DNA from: Scatocola faecipullorum
GTDB taxonomy: Bacteria > Pseudomonadota > Alphaproteobacteria > RF32 > CAG-239
Direction: 5' to 3'
Length of the DNA stretch: 8,050 bases
Assembly: GCA_018714685.1 (NCBI GenBank)
Contig: DVNC01000055.1
Coordinates: 1 to 8,050, forward strand
Shown: piece by piece, positions 1 to 6,003 of the stretch
Numbering within the stretch: the stretch's first letter is position 1
Layout: each line of letters opens with the position of its first letter
The notes under the pieces: model-generated
Told to the model about the DNA's origin: nothing
Databases searched by the model: none
What the model saw: only the letters and a program-made list of their open reading frames with translations
Made by a program: the position numbers and the translations under genes

Positions 1-13
1 CATAATACACCTC
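1..13 (-). promoter_or_regulatory. RBS and probable start codon of the next minus-strand gene
   Basis: Read on the minus strand, GAGGTG (bases 13-8) lies four bases before an ATG (bases 3-1), giving a good Shine-Dalgarno and start codon arrangement. The gene itself lies outside the window. In a standard dcw cluster murE would follow ftsI, but no coding residue is visible, so the gene cannot be named. A promoter at 45-73 is well placed to serve it. Confidence 0.55.
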
Positions 14-44
14 ATACATATAACTAGACCAAAGCTTAACTCTT

Positions 45-73
45 ACTTTATCAGATTCGCTAAACTTTGTCAA
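45..73 (-). promoter_or_regulatory. Predicted sigma-70-type promoter reading out of the left edge
   Basis: On the minus strand there is a perfect -35 hexamer TTGACA (bases 73-68), a 17-base spacer and a TAAAGT -10 (bases 50-45, four of six matches to TATAAT). Transcription would start near base 38, leaving a leader of about 35 bases before the Shine-Dalgarno and ATG at 13-1. A GATTC site lies in the spacer (54-58). The gap between ftsI and this promoter is about 32% G+C and shows no clear terminator hairpin, so some readthrough from ftsI is also possible. Confidence 0.6.
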
Positions 74-138
74 TACAGTATGAGTAATGAGGTTTATTGA
101 GACTAACGAAGCTAAATACTTGGATATAAAAAATTCAA

Positions 139-1905
139 TCAGGGGCGAACCGGCTTTTCAAAGGTCGCTTCAATAATCCGGCTGCGGCGAAGTTCATCAA
201 GGTCGTAATTGGCTTTGACATTGAGCTGTGGTGCGATTTCGGAAATAATTTTGCCGGCGGTCGGCACCGTATTCCAACCCGAGGTAACAAATCCCCAGGT
301 TTCTTTAAGCGGTTTGGGCTCGTCCATCACCATAAACAGGGCATATTGCGGCTCTGAAGCCGGAAAAGTTGCCAGAAACGAAGTCATCACTTTCTTGTCA
401 ACATAGTGCCCGTTGACCAGTTTGTTAGCCGTTCCGGTCTTTCCGGCAACTTCATATCCCAAAACATTGGCACGTTTGCCGGAGCCGTCGGTAACCACGC
501 CGCGCAGCAATTTGCGCATCTGTTTGGATGTGTTGAACGAAATGACCCGGTGGCTGTCACGAGCCTGATTGTCTTTCAGCAATGTCGGCGCATGATAAAT
601 GCCGCCGTTGACAATGGCGGAAAAGGCGCTGATCAGGTGCAGCGGCGTGATTGAAATGCCGTAACCGTAACCGACGGTGGCGGTTGTTTCTTCGCCCCAT
701 CTTTTTTCGCTGGGAATCAACGGCATGCCCTTCTCGGCAACTTCAATGCTTTTAATCGGGGTAAAGAAACCCAAATTGTTTAAAAATTTACGCTGTTCGT
801 CTTTGCCGACGGTCAAGGCTATCCGGGCCGAGCCGATGTTGGACGAGTAAATCAGAATTTCCGGCAGATCCAGCCAGCGGTTTTCGCCGCGGTAGTCTTT
901 TATGGTGTTGTAACGCAGTTTCAGCGGCTTGGTCGCATCCCATTTGTCGGAGACTTTGACTTTTCCGCTTTCCAGTCCCATTGCGGCATTGAAAACTTTC
1001 AAAACCGACCCCGGCTCATAAACGCCTTTGGTGGCGAAGTTGAACAATGCCCGCTCGGGGATGTTGTTCATGCTGTTGGGGTCATAATCCGGAAGCGAAA
1101 TCATCGCCAGAATTTCACCGCTGCGAACGTCCATAACAATGGCAGCCGCGCCTTCGGCCTTAAATTTGCTGACGGCGGCTTTCAGTTCTTCACGAATGGT
1201 GTCTTGCAGCCCGGCGTCGATTGTCAGCGTCAGCGGAATGTCAGACTGTGTCAGGCGTTCATCCATCTGTTTTTCAATTCCGGCAATGCCCTGATTGTCA
1301 ATATTGGTGGAGCCGAGCAGCTGTGCAAACAGTTCTTTGTGCGGATAAATGCGTTTTTCGCCGTTTTCGAATTCCAGGCCGGGAATGCCGAGCGCGTTGA
1401 TTTGATATTGCTGTGACGGAGTCAGATTGCGTTTCAGGTAAACAAAAGTGTTGCGGCGCTGCAGTTTGGCCAGAATATCTTCATAGCGAATGTCCGGCAG
1501 TACGGCACTGAGCTTGGCGGCAGCTTTTTCTTTGTTGGGAACTTTTCGCGGATTGGCATACAGGTTGACCGTAGGCAGCGACGTGGCGATAATCGTGCCG
1601 TTGCGGTCAAGAATGTCGGCCCGTTTAATCGGGTTGTCGGCATAAGTGAACAAATGGCGGGATTCTTCGTCGTCGGCGGCCGCAGGCAGGCCGTTGGAAA
1701 GGCAGACGCCGAACAGGCGGACGGTAATTACGAGATAAGCAAAGATAAACAGCAAAGTGGCGAAGGCGACACGGTTCTTGACGGTTGTGAGCGGATCTCC
1801 GTCAAAAAGATAATTGTTGAAAGCGGTGCTGGTATCTATTTTGATTTCTTCGCCCGGAAGATACACATGCGCTTTCCTGTTTCTGGAAAAATACTTCTCC
1901 AACAT
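139..1905 (-). CDS. ftsI: Peptidoglycan D,D-transpeptidase FtsI (PBP3), septal class B penicillin-binding protein
   Basis: FtsI cross-links septal peptidoglycan in the periplasm as part of the divisome, working with the glycosyltransferase FtsW. The 588-residue protein has a cytoplasmic tail of about 45 residues and one membrane anchor at about 46-68. The class B dimerisation domain starts near 93, with the ILDRNG stretch at 98-103. The transpeptidase domain carries all three active-site motifs: SVLK with nucleophile Ser300 and Lys303, SSN at 354-356, and KTG at 489-491. The length fits the family. The ATG start has only a weak AGAAG site (1912-1916) six bases upstream, with a 27-base gap after ftsL. 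It is the last recognisable gene of the mraZ-rsmH-ftsL-ftsI operon. Another class B PBP such as a SpoVD-like paralogue is possible in principle, but its place directly after ftsL supports FtsI. Confidence 0.96.
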   Translation of the reverse strand: MLEKYFSRNRKAHVYLPGEEIKIDTSTAFNNYLFDGDPLTTVKNRVAFATLLFIFAYLVITVRLFGVCLSNGLPAAADDEESRHLFTYADNPIKRADILDRNGTIIATSLPTVNLYANPRKVPNKEKAAAKLSAVLPDIRYEDILAKLQRRNTFVYLKRNLTPSQQYQINALGIPGLEFENGEKRIYPHKELFAQLLGSTNIDNQGIAGIEKQMDERLTQSDIPLTLTIDAGLQDTIREELKAAVSKFKAEGAAAIVMDVRSGEILAMISLPDYDPNSMNNIPERALFNFATKGVYEPGSVLKVFNAAMGLESGKVKVSDKWDATKPLKLRYNTIKDYRGENRWLDLPEILIYSSNIGSARIALTVGKDEQRKFLNNLGFFTPIKSIEVAEKGMPLIPSEKRWGEETTATVGYGYGISITPLHLISAFSAIVNGGIYHAPTLLKDNQARDSHRVISFNTSKQMRKLLRGVVTDGSGKRANVLGYEVAGKTGTANKLVNGHYVDKKVMTSFLATFPASEPQYALFMVMDEPKPLKETWGFVTSGWNTVPTAGKIISEIAPQLNVKANYDLDELRRSRIIEATFEKPVRP

Positions 1906-1932
1906 TATTTGCTTCTGGCCTTACTGTTTCTG

Positions 1933-2319
1933 TCAGCGCTGCGCCTTAACCAATTTCTTTAGTTCTTTGTTGCGGGCAGCCTGGGTGTTAATGTTGCGTT
2001 GGGCTAACAGCCTGCGGTCAGTCTCGTTAGCCTGATAATCAAATGGTAACGCAGAATAGTTAATAATTTGTTCAGGCTTGACCGGATTCAGCAAAATATG
2101 TTTATTGGCCAGCGTTCTCAGGCGGGACGGGGAGTTCAAATGGCTCCATTCGGCCTTAAGAACATGAATTGATTTAACGTCGTCCTGAATGCTGCGGTTG
2201 ATACGGTTCAGTTCATTTTCAAGGGTTTGAACCTGATTCTTCATCACAAACATTCCAAATCCGACCAGACAGGTCAGAGTGACCCAAAGACTTAAAGTGG
2301 CAGTTTTTGTACTATTCAT
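1933..2319 (-). CDS. ftsL: Cell division protein FtsL
   Basis: This is a small bitopic divisome protein that, in known systems, pairs with FtsB and FtsQ and helps activate FtsW-FtsI. The 128-residue product has a short cytoplasmic tail, one membrane helix at about 8-26, and then a predicted periplasmic coiled coil (about 28-58). After that comes the FtsL-like stretch around 54-80, with LKAEW, a leucine-rich LRTLANKH segment and a Pro-containing turn. Sequence conservation in FtsL is low, so the call rests on topology, size and position between rsmH and ftsI. AAAGGAA (2327-2333) supports the ATG start, with eight bases from GGA to ATG. The C-terminal tail from about 100 is Lys/Arg-rich and longer than in short family members. 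Confidence 0.87.
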   Translation of the reverse strand: MNSTKTATLSLWVTLTCLVGFGMFVMKNQVQTLENELNRINRSIQDDVKSIHVLKAEWSHLNSPSRLRTLANKHILLNPVKPEQIINYSALPFDYQANETDRRLLAQRNINTQAARNKELKKLVKAQR

Positions 2320-2342
2320 GGTGCAGTTCCTTTCTGGTTACG

Positions 2343-3260
2343 TTACCTTTTGACAGCATAGCGCAGTTTGGCCGACCGGGAGCGGCTGTTAACCTCCGTC
2401 TCGTTCTGAGAAGGGGCAACCGCTTTGGAGCAGGAGGCCAGAATGCTGTTGTCTTGTTGAATATTGTTGTCCGGCAGATAGCGTGAAACGTGAACATTTT
2501 TGCCGGTGTTTTCCTTAAAAAAGGTTTTGACGATTCGGTCTTCCAGCGAATGAAAGCTGACAACAACGATTCGCCCGCCCGAAACGGCCAAATCGACCGC
2601 TCCGCGCAAACCGTTTTCCAATTCGCCGAGCTCGTTGTTGACGGCAATTCGCAGGGCTTGAAAAGTTCTGGTCGCTGGGTCAATGCCGTTCGGTGTTTTG
2701 TGGATGACCGTATAGATGATTTCCGCCAGTTCTTTGGTGGTTGAAATTTCTTTGTTCTTCCGATATGCGGCAATTTTGGCGGCAATTTGGCGCGACTTGC
2801 GTTCTTCGCCGTATTTGTAAATCAGGTCGGCCAGTTCCTTTTCCGGCGTTTCATTAACGATTTCGGCAGCGGTTACGCCGTCACATGACATTCGCATATC
2901 CAGCGGTGCGTCTTTGGAAAAAGAAAAGCCGCGTTCGGCTTGATCCAGCTGCATGGAGGAAACCCCGATATCAAACACCACGCCGTTAACCGGTTGATTA
3001 ATCAGTGCTTTGATGTCGCTGAACTGTCCCCGGCGGAATTCAAACCGGGAACCGTACAGTGCTTTTAATTCTTCGGTTCTCGGCAGAACCGTCGGGTCGC
3101 GGTCAATCGCAATCACTTTGCAGTCGGCCGCTTTCAGAATGGCTTCCGTATAGCCGCCGTTGCCGAAGGTGGCGTCAACATAGGTTTCGCCGTCCTGCGG
3201 ATTTAGGGCGGCAAGCACCTCGTTCAGCATAACCGGAATATGTTTCTGCTTTTCGCTCAT
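2343..3260 (-). CDS. rsmH: 16S rRNA (cytosine(1402)-N(4))-methyltransferase RsmH (MraW)
   Basis: RsmH uses S-adenosylmethionine to N4-methylate C1402 of 16S rRNA in the ribosomal decoding centre. The 305-residue protein matches the family length and shows its hallmarks in order: HIPVML at 7-12, the SAM-binding glycine-rich loop VDATFGNGG at 28-36, DIGVSS at 97-102, ERGFSF at 109-114 and PLDMRM at 119-124. YGEERKSR (150-157), PATRTFQALRI (195-205), SFHSLEDR (235-242) and the C-terminal NSRSRSAKLR (291-300) follow. The loop has Asn33 where many homologues have Arg. The start is firm: AGGAG (3269-3273) lies eight bases upstream, and the ATG overlaps the mraZ stop as ATGA, indicating translational coupling. 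Its place between mraZ and ftsL is the classic one. Confidence 0.97.
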   Translation of the reverse strand: MSEKQKHIPVMLNEVLAALNPQDGETYVDATFGNGGYTEAILKAADCKVIAIDRDPTVLPRTEELKALYGSRFEFRRGQFSDIKALINQPVNGVVFDIGVSSMQLDQAERGFSFSKDAPLDMRMSCDGVTAAEIVNETPEKELADLIYKYGEERKSRQIAAKIAAYRKNKEISTTKELAEIIYTVIHKTPNGIDPATRTFQALRIAVNNELGELENGLRGAVDLAVSGGRIVVVSFHSLEDRIVKTFFKENTGKNVHVSRYLPDNNIQQDNSILASCSKAVAPSQNETEVNSRSRSAKLRYAVKR

Positions 3261-3730
3261 GCCTTGGGCTCCTGTGCAGGCAGTTTGAGCGAGGGCCGCT
3301 TTTTCAGCACTTCGGTGCGGATACGGCTTTCTTCCTCAGCCCACTTGTCGGGATTCCAGATTTGAAATTTGCGGCCCTTGCCGACAAAAACCGCCGTGTC
3401 GGTAATGCCGGCGTGCTTCAGCAGCTTTTCGCTCAGCACGATGCGCCCGGTACTGTCAAAGGTGAATCTTTTGGCGTCGCCGAAAATCAGATTAGTCAGA
3501 TCGTCTTGTTCCTGTGAAAAGAAATCAAGCGAATTTTCCATGTCGCTGGCCAGTTTTTCCAGCAGTTCTTCCGGGCAGCCCTCAATGCAGGGAGAGGTCA
3601 GGCTGCGGTAACAAACAATTTCGGTTGATAATTCTTTAACGATTGCGCGGTAATCTGACGGCAGCGAAACCCGGCCTTTGGTATCGACCTTGTTTACCAC
3701 TGTGTCCATAAAGAGAAAAGTTTTTCTCAA
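3257..3730 (-). CDS. mraZ: Transcriptional regulator MraZ
   Basis: MraZ is a DNA-binding protein of the AbrB/SpoVT fold. In bacteria where it has been studied, it controls its own dcw operon by binding repeated TGGG-type boxes at the promoter. The 157-residue product shows both expected half-domains: DTKGR at 16-20 followed by a VSLP strand, and a second DSTGR at 92-96 followed by IVLS. The start is read as TTG (3730-3728), with GGGAG (3738-3742) seven bases upstream. This keeps the Phe that precedes the first strand. The internal ATG at residue 8 would lose it and has no good ribosome binding site. The C-terminus beyond about 140 is a basic, proline-rich tail. The stop overlaps the rsmH start. 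Matching boxes lie just upstream at 3778-3804. Confidence 0.95.
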   Translation of the reverse strand: MRKTFLFMDTVVNKVDTKGRVSLPSDYRAIVKELSTEIVCYRSLTSPCIEGCPEELLEKLASDMENSLDFFSQEQDDLTNLIFGDAKRFTFDSTGRIVLSEKLLKHAGITDTAVFVGKGRKFQIWNPDKWAEEESRIRTEVLKKRPSLKLPAQEPKA

Positions 3731-3737
3731 TGTTCGA

Positions 3738-3742
3738 CTCCC
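3738..3742 (-). promoter_or_regulatory. Shine-Dalgarno site setting the TTG start of mraZ
   Basis: GGGAG on the minus strand lies seven bases before the TTG codon at 3730-3728. No comparable site precedes the ATG seven codons further in. The site decides for the TTG start. Confidence 0.65.
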
Positions 3743-3769
3743 GTTACCGCGTTAATTCCCAATGCTTAT

Positions 3770-3798
3770 GGTATAACATGGGAAAATATGGGAATCAA
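3770..3798 (-). promoter_or_regulatory. Predicted promoter of the mraZ-rsmH-ftsL-ftsI operon
   Basis: On the minus strand TTGATT (3798-3793) and TATACC (3775-3770) are separated by exactly 17 bases. Each hexamer matches the sigma-70 consensus at four of six positions. The start site would fall near 3763, about 33 bases before the TTG of mraZ. The hexamers interleave with the TGGGAA repeats at 3778-3804, so a protein bound to those repeats would cover the -35 and spacer. The assignment is by pattern only. Confidence 0.5.
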
Positions 3799-3804
3799 TG
3801 GGAA
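3778..3804 (+). repeat. Three 10-bp-spaced ATGGGAA repeats, probable MraZ operator
   Basis: ATGGGAA occurs on the plus strand at 3778-3784, 3788-3794 and 3798-3804, an exact 10-bp period. Each TGGGA core is therefore separated from the next by five bases, the spacing known for MraZ boxes. A fourth TGGGAA, in the opposite orientation, is at 3761-3756 on the minus strand, near the predicted start site. The triplet overlaps the predicted mraZ promoter. The trio lies on the strand opposite to mraZ. The binding protein is inferred from the family, box sequence and location. Confidence 0.7.
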
Positions 3805-3824
3805 TTTTTAGGATTTTGTTAACT

Positions 3825-3845
3825 GTTCTGGTTCTGTTCTGTCTG
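3825..3845. repeat. Short degenerate tandem repeat, GTTCTG type
   Basis: Two perfect copies of GTTCTG (3825-3830, 3831-3836) are followed by TTCTG and TCTG (3837-3845). The block lies about 27 bases upstream of the predicted mraZ -35. It may be a chance low-complexity stretch; no function is assigned. Confidence 0.3.
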
Positions 3846-3897
3846 TGCGGAAGGCGATTCGCTCCAAGGCCTTGCCGGGCTTGACTTTTGTTTAAAT

Positions 3898-3919
3898 AAA
3901 AAAATGGGGATATTTTTTT
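3898..3919. repeat. A-tract/T-tract inverted repeat upstream of rnpB
   Basis: AAAAAAAT (3898-3905) and ATTTTTTT (3912-3919) are perfect reverse complements around a six-base spacer. They lie about 67 to 88 bases before the rnpB start. Another A/T-rich run, TTTTTAATTT, lies at 3928-3937, around -58 to -49. Such tracts can bend DNA or act as UP-like elements for a strong stable-RNA promoter, which is the favoured inference. A G-rich spacer and pure A/T stem make it a poor terminator, and no plus-strand gene lies upstream to terminate. Confidence 0.4.
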
Positions 3920-3949
3920 GCGCAGGGTTTTTAATTTCTGCACAAATTT

Positions 3950-3977
3950 CTTGCAATAATTGCCCTGACCGTATAGT
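3950..3977 (+). promoter_or_regulatory. Predicted rnpB promoter
   Basis: CTTGCA (3950-3955) and TATAGT (3972-3977) are 16 bases apart. The -10 lies eight bases before the first P1 nucleotide of rnpB at 3986, so transcription would begin about where the mature RNA does. TTGCAA one base on, with a 15-base spacer, is the alternative -35 register. Because almost no space lies between rnpB and lpxC, this promoter may also supply the lpxC-bamD-recN genes. Confidence 0.6.
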
Positions 3978-3985
3978 CTGTCATT

Positions 3986-4363
3986 CACAGGCAGTCGGAT
4001 AGCTGCGCCCGGGAAAGGAAAATCCAGGGGTGAGGAAAGTCCGGGCTTCAAGGAAACGGAATACCAGATAACGTCTGGCTGGAGTAATCCAAGGGAAAGT
4101 GCCACAGAAAATAACCGCCGGTTTCGGCCGGTAAGGATGAAAAGGCGAGGTAAGAGCTCACCGCAGCGGCAGTAATGTCGTCTGGTCAGGGCAAACCCTG
4201 TTCGAAGCAAGACCAAGTTAGGAGGGCTGCGTTTGCAGTTATGACGGAGGGTTTCCACTCTGCTCCAGAGGTAGGTCGCACTGAGCACGCCGGTGACGTC
4301 GTGCCGAGATGAATAGCTATCCCTCGTTTACGAGGACAGAACCCGGCTTACAGATTGCCTGTG
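3986..4363 (+). ncRNA. rnpB: RNase P RNA, bacterial type A
   Basis: This is the catalytic RNA of ribonuclease P, which removes 5' leaders from precursor tRNAs. The ends are set by helix P1: CACAGGCAGTC (3986-3996) pairs with GATTGCCTGTG (4353-4363), with one G-U pair. The universal core is present: GAGGAAAGTCCGGGC (4032-4046) and ACAGAACCCGGCTTA (4336-4350) form the P4 region. Between them come GTGCCACAGAAAA (about 4099-4111) and a GGTAAGAGCTCACCG block (about 4149-4163). An AGAGGTAGG loop at 4267-4275 carries the GGT (4270-4272) that binds the tRNA CCA end. The length of about 378 nucleotides fits type A RNAs. A few unpaired 3' nucleotides may extend past P1. The gene is divergent from mraZ and immediately precedes lpxC. 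Confidence 0.97.
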
Positions 4364-4372
4364 TAGAATTTT

Positions 4373-4379
4373 GAAAGGA
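4373..4379 (+). promoter_or_regulatory. Shine-Dalgarno site setting the lpxC ATG start
   Basis: GAAAGGA lies six bases before the ATG at 4386, nine bases beyond the end of rnpB helix P1. An in-frame TTG at 4371 would add five residues, but this site overlaps it and would not serve it. Residues from the ATG onward match the usual LpxC N-terminus. Confidence 0.75.
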
Positions 4380-4385
4380 CGGCAA

Positions 4386-5234
4386 ATGCAGCAGACATTA
4401 AAAAATCCCCTTACCGTTGAAGGTATCGGTCTTCATTCCGGATGTAAGGTCAAAATGACTTTTCTGCCGGCGCCGGCAAACCATGGGATTGTTTTCTGCC
4501 GGACGGACCTGCCCGGACGTCCGTTGATTCCTGCCCTTTATACACAAGTTGCCGACACCCGTAATTGTACATGTCTCAGTGACGGCAAGGGCGCTTTTGT
4601 CAGCACTGTCGAACATCTGATGGCCGCACTCCTCATGGTCGGGGTGGATAATGCCCTGATTGAGGTTGACAATCAGGAACTGCCGATTATGGACGGCAGC
4701 GCCAAGCCTTTTTATGACCTGCTTTCCGCCGCCGAACTGCTCAGCCGGGAATTGCCGCGGAAACGTCTCCGGGTTTTGCGGAAAGTCAGCTTTGCCGATG
4801 ACAAGGGAAACGAAGTCAGTCTGGAGCCTGCCGCTGATTTTTCAATTCGTTTTGAAATAGAATTTCCTTCCCGAATTGTCGGGCATCAGGTTTTTGACGG
4901 CAAAATAGACCGGGATGTCTTTGCCGCTGAAATCGCTCCCTGCCGTACTTTTTGCGAAAAATATCAGGTGGACTATCTGCAGTCGATCGGCCTGATTAAA
5001 GGCGGCAGCCTGGAAAACGCGGTGGTGCTTGACGGCGAAACGGTTCTGAATCCGGAAGGTTTCCGTGTTGCCGATGAATGCGTTAATCATAAAGTTCTTG
5101 ACGCCATCGGTGATTTATATACTTCCGGATACTATATTATCGGAAAACTGACCGCTAATAAAACCGGACATTACCATAATAACGAATTATTGAAGAAATT
5201 GTTTGCCGATCGTTCGAATTATGAATTAGTTTAA
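4386..5234 (+). CDS. lpxC: UDP-3-O-acyl-N-acetylglucosamine deacetylase LpxC
   Basis: LpxC is the cytosolic zinc enzyme that deacetylates UDP-3-O-acyl-GlcNAc, the committed step of lipid A synthesis. The 282-residue protein begins with the family's L-x-x-x-G-x-GLHSG pattern (5-19). The zinc ligands appear as His77, His235 and Asp239, in VEHL at 75-78 and NHKVLDAIGDLY at 234-245. Glu76 matches the catalytic Glu, and His262 in the GHYHNNELL segment matches the general acid. LPIMDGSA (99-106) is the conserved substrate-cleft stretch. The length is slightly shorter than E. coli LpxC, with no missing motif. The start is the ATG at 4386 with a GAAAGGA site. It follows rnpB by 22 bases and precedes bamD by 9, so it probably heads a three-gene operon. 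Its presence shows that the organism makes lipid A. Confidence 0.98.
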   Translation: MQQTLKNPLTVEGIGLHSGCKVKMTFLPAPANHGIVFCRTDLPGRPLIPALYTQVADTRNCTCLSDGKGAFVSTVEHLMAALLMVGVDNALIEVDNQELPIMDGSAKPFYDLLSAAELLSRELPRKRLRVLRKVSFADDKGNEVSLEPAADFSIRFEIEFPSRIVGHQVFDGKIDRDVFAAEIAPCRTFCEKYQVDYLQSIGLIKGGSLENAVVLDGETVLNPEGFRVADECVNHKVLDAIGDLYTSGYYIIGKLTANKTGHYHNNELLKKLFADRSNYELV

Positions 5235-5243
5235 GGATTTAAG

Positions 5244-5990
5244 ATGAAAAAGATGAAGCATATTTTATTTCTTTCTCTGGCTCTGATGCTCGTTGCGGGC
5301 TGCTCTTCCACCAAGGAAGAGGTTTTGAACCCGTCGGCGGAAGTCCTTTACAATCAGGCTTTTGATTTGTTGCAGAAAACCTCCTATAAGAAAGCCGCGG
5401 AAACTTTTGAAAAAGTCGAGCTTGAACATCCTTATTCCAAATGGGCGGTTAAGGCCAAACTGATGGGCGCTTATGCTTATTATAAAGACGGCAGTTATGA
5501 CGATGCCGTCATCAGTCTTGACCGTTTTATCAAATATCATCCCGGCAACAAAGACATAGCCTACGCTTATTATATGAAAGCCCTGTGTTATTATGATCAG
5601 ATAACCGACGTGACCAAAGACCAGAGCAACACCGCCCGCGCCATGGCTGCGCTGGAACAGGTGATTATCCGCTTCCCGGGAACTCCTTATGCGCAGGATG
5701 CGTCAATGAAAATCGCTCTGACCAACGATCATCTGGCCGGTAAAGAAATGGAAGTCGGACGCTATTACCTCAATCAGAAAAACTATCTTTCCGCGTTGAA
5801 CCGGTTTTCAACCGTAGTAAATAATTATCAAACCACTTCCCATATTGAGGAAGGACTTTACCGTCAGGTTGAATTATATACCATTCTCGGGTTAAATGAC
5901 GATGCGCTCACGGCTTTTCAGGTTTTGGAATATAATTACCCGAAAAGCAGCTGGACGGCTCAGGCCCGGAAAATTGTCAACAAAAAATAG
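5244..5990 (+). CDS. bamD: Outer membrane protein assembly factor BamD (ComL-type lipoprotein)
   Basis: BamD is the essential lipoprotein partner of BamA in the complex that folds beta-barrel proteins into the outer membrane. The 248-residue product has a lipoprotein signal peptide, with a basic start, a hydrophobic run at about 7-18 and lipobox LVAGC; Cys20 would be acylated. After a short linker come tetratricopeptide-like helical repeats from about 34 to 245. These include YNQAFDLLQKTSYKKAAETF near 36-55, a second repeat near 69-100, and the LAGKEMEVGRYYL segment near 164-176. The pattern and size are those of BamD. AAGGA (5233-5237), overlapping the lpxC stop, is six bases from the ATG. 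A second ATG three codons in is less well spaced. It lies between lpxC and recN, the common alphaproteobacterial order. Confidence 0.96.
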   Translation: MKKMKHILFLSLALMLVAGCSSTKEEVLNPSAEVLYNQAFDLLQKTSYKKAAETFEKVELEHPYSKWAVKAKLMGAYAYYKDGSYDDAVISLDRFIKYHPGNKDIAYAYYMKALCYYDQITDVTKDQSNTARAMAALEQVIIRFPGTPYAQDASMKIALTNDHLAGKEMEVGRYYLNQKNYLSALNRFSTVVNNYQTTSHIEEGLYRQVELYTILGLNDDALTAFQVLEYNYPKSSWTAQARKIVNKK

Positions 5991-6003
5991 GACTGGCGCT
6001 TAA

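Noticed and set aside
36..50. CtrA-like site, TTAA then seven bases then TTTA, near the left-edge promoter
   Set aside because: It has one mismatch to the TTAA-N7-TTAA pattern in an A+T-rich stretch, where such matches are common by chance. There is no further support.
121..160. Terminator directly after ftsI, suggested by the T-run in ATTTTTTAT on the minus strand
   Set aside because: No stable G+C-rich stem precedes the T-run, so it is not called.
1654..2035. Open frames on the plus strand opposite ftsI and ftsL
   Set aside because: They lie wholly opposite well-supported genes with intact catalytic or topological features and look like no known protein.
2312..2785. 157-codon minus-strand frame overlapping rsmH in another frame
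   Set aside because: rsmH is fully supported by motifs across this stretch. The alternative frame is Pro/Arg/Lys-rich noise.
3864..3890. Possible hairpin around the CAAGGCCTTG palindrome with a T-rich tail
   Set aside because: The best extended stem has a G-G mismatch, the tail is interrupted, and no plus-strand gene upstream needs a terminator.
3752..4288. Long open frame on the minus strand across the mraZ upstream region and most of rnpB (178 codons)
   Set aside because: It covers the structured RNase P RNA and the mraZ promoter and resembles no protein family. It is an accidental opposite-strand frame.
4233..4354. Possible internal promoters for lpxC within the 3' part of rnpB
   Set aside because: The candidate hexamers (for example TTTACG and TACAGA) match poorly, and their bases are explained by conserved RNase P RNA structure.
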